DNA from: JAQIBY01 sp046546095
GTDB taxonomy: Bacteria; Bacteroidota; Bacteroidia; Bacteroidales; ML635J-15
Reading direction: 5' to 3'
Assembly (NCBI GenBank): GCA_046546095.1
Contig: JBKGYK010000103.1
Coordinates: 1-7,026 of the forward strand
DNA: 7,026 nucleotides
In this document: piece by piece, positions 5,881 to 7,026 of the stretch
Layout: the number at the start of each line of letters is the position of its first letter
Position numbering within the stretch: position 1 is the first letter of the stretch
The notes under the pieces: generated by a model
Seen by the model: only the letters and a program-made list of their open reading frames with translations
Database searches by the model: none
What the model was told of the DNA's origin: nothing
Made by a program: the position numbers and the translations under genes

Positions 5881-6876
5881 ATGACTATGAAAAACATTAT
5901 GACTATTTTGTTTTGCGCCTTATTTTTAGGCTTTTCTCTGAATGCCGATGCGCAATGGAACAAATTAAAAGACAAAACAAAAAACGCCAAAGAAAAAGTA
6001 AAGGACAAAAAATCCGATTCAAATGATTCAAACAGCGATTCCAACTCGTCAACGGTTGATTTCAGTAAGTTGGAATCTCAGAAAATGGAATGGACCTCAA
6101 CCTTTGAACGCCTGGAGAAAAAATGGGATGTATTGAATTATAAGGCTTACAAAGAGAAAAAAGCAGATTATGCTGAATTTTATAAAAAGTTCAGTCGTGC
6201 ATACGCATTGAATAATAAAAAAGACCACAGCGACACTTACACGCAAAAACTGATCAGCAGCGTGGATTCGTATTATTCTCCAACAGTATCCGATACTGAT
6301 ATGACAGCTCTTAAAAAGAAAACGGAGCGCTGTTTCGACAAAGAAAACTGGTCAGTTTACCCCACCGACAGAATGGAAGATATTGACATTGCTCTTGAGG
6401 AAATCAATGGTCTGAAAGCATACCTTACCTCAGTGGATCCGGACTTGAATGAATTTGAGAAATCACTCACCGAGCAAAAGGCGGAAATAAAATCTTATGT
6501 TGATGGCGGAGGTCTTGAAAAACGCGCCGCAGAAGTAGAAAAACGCTTGGTAGAAAAACGCCGCTTACACGATGCCGGCATGACAGATGAATCCGTTGTC
6601 AAGGTGGTAGAATCCAAAATTGATACAGAAAAATACGGCACCCCTTTACGTGTAGTAATCACAAGTGACAGATGGTTAATGGAATACAATGATTACAACA
6701 TGCCGAAATTAAAATTTGTCAAAGTAGATATTGCTACTAAAAAAGCAGATGGAAAATGTTACTATGTGAAAGGTTCCGTTGCCAGAACACATGAAGGCGG
6801 AGGCCAATACGGCGACAAATACCTGAACATCTATTATACCGAAGGTGAAATGAATTGTGACAATGTCGATGAATAA
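5881..6876 (+). CDS. Secreted protein of unknown function with Lys-rich and Asp/Ser/Asn-rich N-terminus
   Basis: I do not recognise a named family. The 331-residue product has a signal peptide at 1-24 (hydrophobic 6-20, cleavage after NADA), with a possible second start at Met3 (5887). The Cys in the hydrophobic stretch (LFCA) is not a good lipobox, so a soluble exported protein is more likely than a lipoprotein. Residues 27-44 are very Lys-rich, and 45-57 are a low-complexity SDSNDSNSDSNSS linker. Residues 60-250 are charged and mostly helical-looking, with heptad-like stretches around 190-250. The last 75 residues (255-328: TSDRWLMEYND, GKCYYVKGSVARTHEGGGQYG) look like a compact beta-rich domain. 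Cys293 and Cys326 could form a disulfide. The gene has its own -7 element, an A-rich leader without Shine-Dalgarno, and a strong terminator, which suggests a single-gene unit. Confidence 0.85.
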   Translation: MTMKNIMTILFCALFLGFSLNADAQWNKLKDKTKNAKEKVKDKKSDSNDSNSDSNSSTVDFSKLESQKMEWTSTFERLEKKWDVLNYKAYKEKKADYAEFYKKFSRAYALNNKKDHSDTYTQKLISSVDSYYSPTVSDTDMTALKKKTERCFDKENWSVYPTDRMEDIDIALEEINGLKAYLTSVDPDLNEFEKSLTEQKAEIKSYVDGGGLEKRAAEVEKRLVEKRRLHDAGMTDESVVKVVESKIDTEKYGTPLRVVITSDRWLMEYNDYNMPKLKFVKVDIATKKADGKCYYVKGSVARTHEGGGQYGDKYLNIYYTEGEMNCDNVDE

Positions 6877-6913
6877 CATGTACTGACTTATCCGATTTGA
6901 ATCACAGCATAAC

Positions 6914-6952
6914 AAAGCGTTGTTCCGGACTTCTTTCGGAACAACGCTTTTT
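6914..6952 (+). terminator. Strong intrinsic terminator
   Basis: AAAGCGTTGTTCCG (6914-6927) and CGGAACAACGCTTT (6937-6950) form a perfect 14-bp stem around a 9-base loop, ending in a run of five Ts. It begins 38 bases after the stop codon of the secreted protein gene. The bases after it, to 7026, show no gene or other structure. Confidence 0.88.
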
Positions 6953-7026
6953 CAATTCACCCCCCAAGCTGTCAGGTCTGCATGATTCGAAGGTACATTC
7001 CAAACATAATATATTCCTTCATAACA

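Noticed and set aside
6495..6915. Minus-strand frames of 64-68 codons opposite the 331-residue gene
   Set aside because: They lie antisense to a gene with signal peptide, promoter and terminator, and show no coding features of their own.

Overview
The window looks like a chromosomal segment of a Bacteroidota bacterium. The main evidence is a large secreted protein that ends in a type A sorting domain of the type IX secretion system (T9SS). The AT-rich leaders without clear Shine-Dalgarno sites and a TAnnTTTG-type -7 element (5791-5798) also fit. No rRNA, tRNA, CRISPR array, integrase or transposase is visible.

Layout. Bases 1-652 hold no credible gene but are full of structure: a near-perfect palindrome at 3-42, a short hairpin at 63-83, three degenerate 50-bp tandem units at 79-222, a featureless AT-rich stretch to about 390, and a GC-rich nested inverted-repeat element at 429-613 whose outer 27-bp arms match perfectly. 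Bases 653-5002 (minus strand) encode one 1449-residue secreted protein: signal peptide, papain-like (C1A) cysteine protease domain, a long chain of beta-sandwich modules, and a T9SS sorting domain. Bases 5003-5352 are a divergent intergenic region with a weak promoter candidate, a minus-strand hairpin plus T-tract, and a doubtful 44-codon ORF. A small membrane protein of the DUF454 (YbaN) family follows at 5353-5769 on the plus strand. After a 111-bp gap with a good -7 element and an 18-codon micro-ORF comes a secreted protein of unknown function (5881-6876), closed by a strong intrinsic terminator at 6914-6952.

Functional picture. The protease is inferred to be exported through Sec, crossed over the outer membrane by T9SS, and anchored to the surface or released. 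The DUF454 protein is an inner-membrane protein of unknown role, and the 331-residue protein is predicted to be periplasmic or extracellular. The three genes do not form an obvious operon or pathway: the protease is divergent from the other two, and the last gene appears to have its own promoter. I do not see a clear new multi-gene system. The most unusual items are the nested inverted-repeat element just past the protease stop codon and the protease's architecture, in which two beta-sandwich domains seem to be split by inserted domains and an EF-hand-like insert lies between the catalytic His and Asn.
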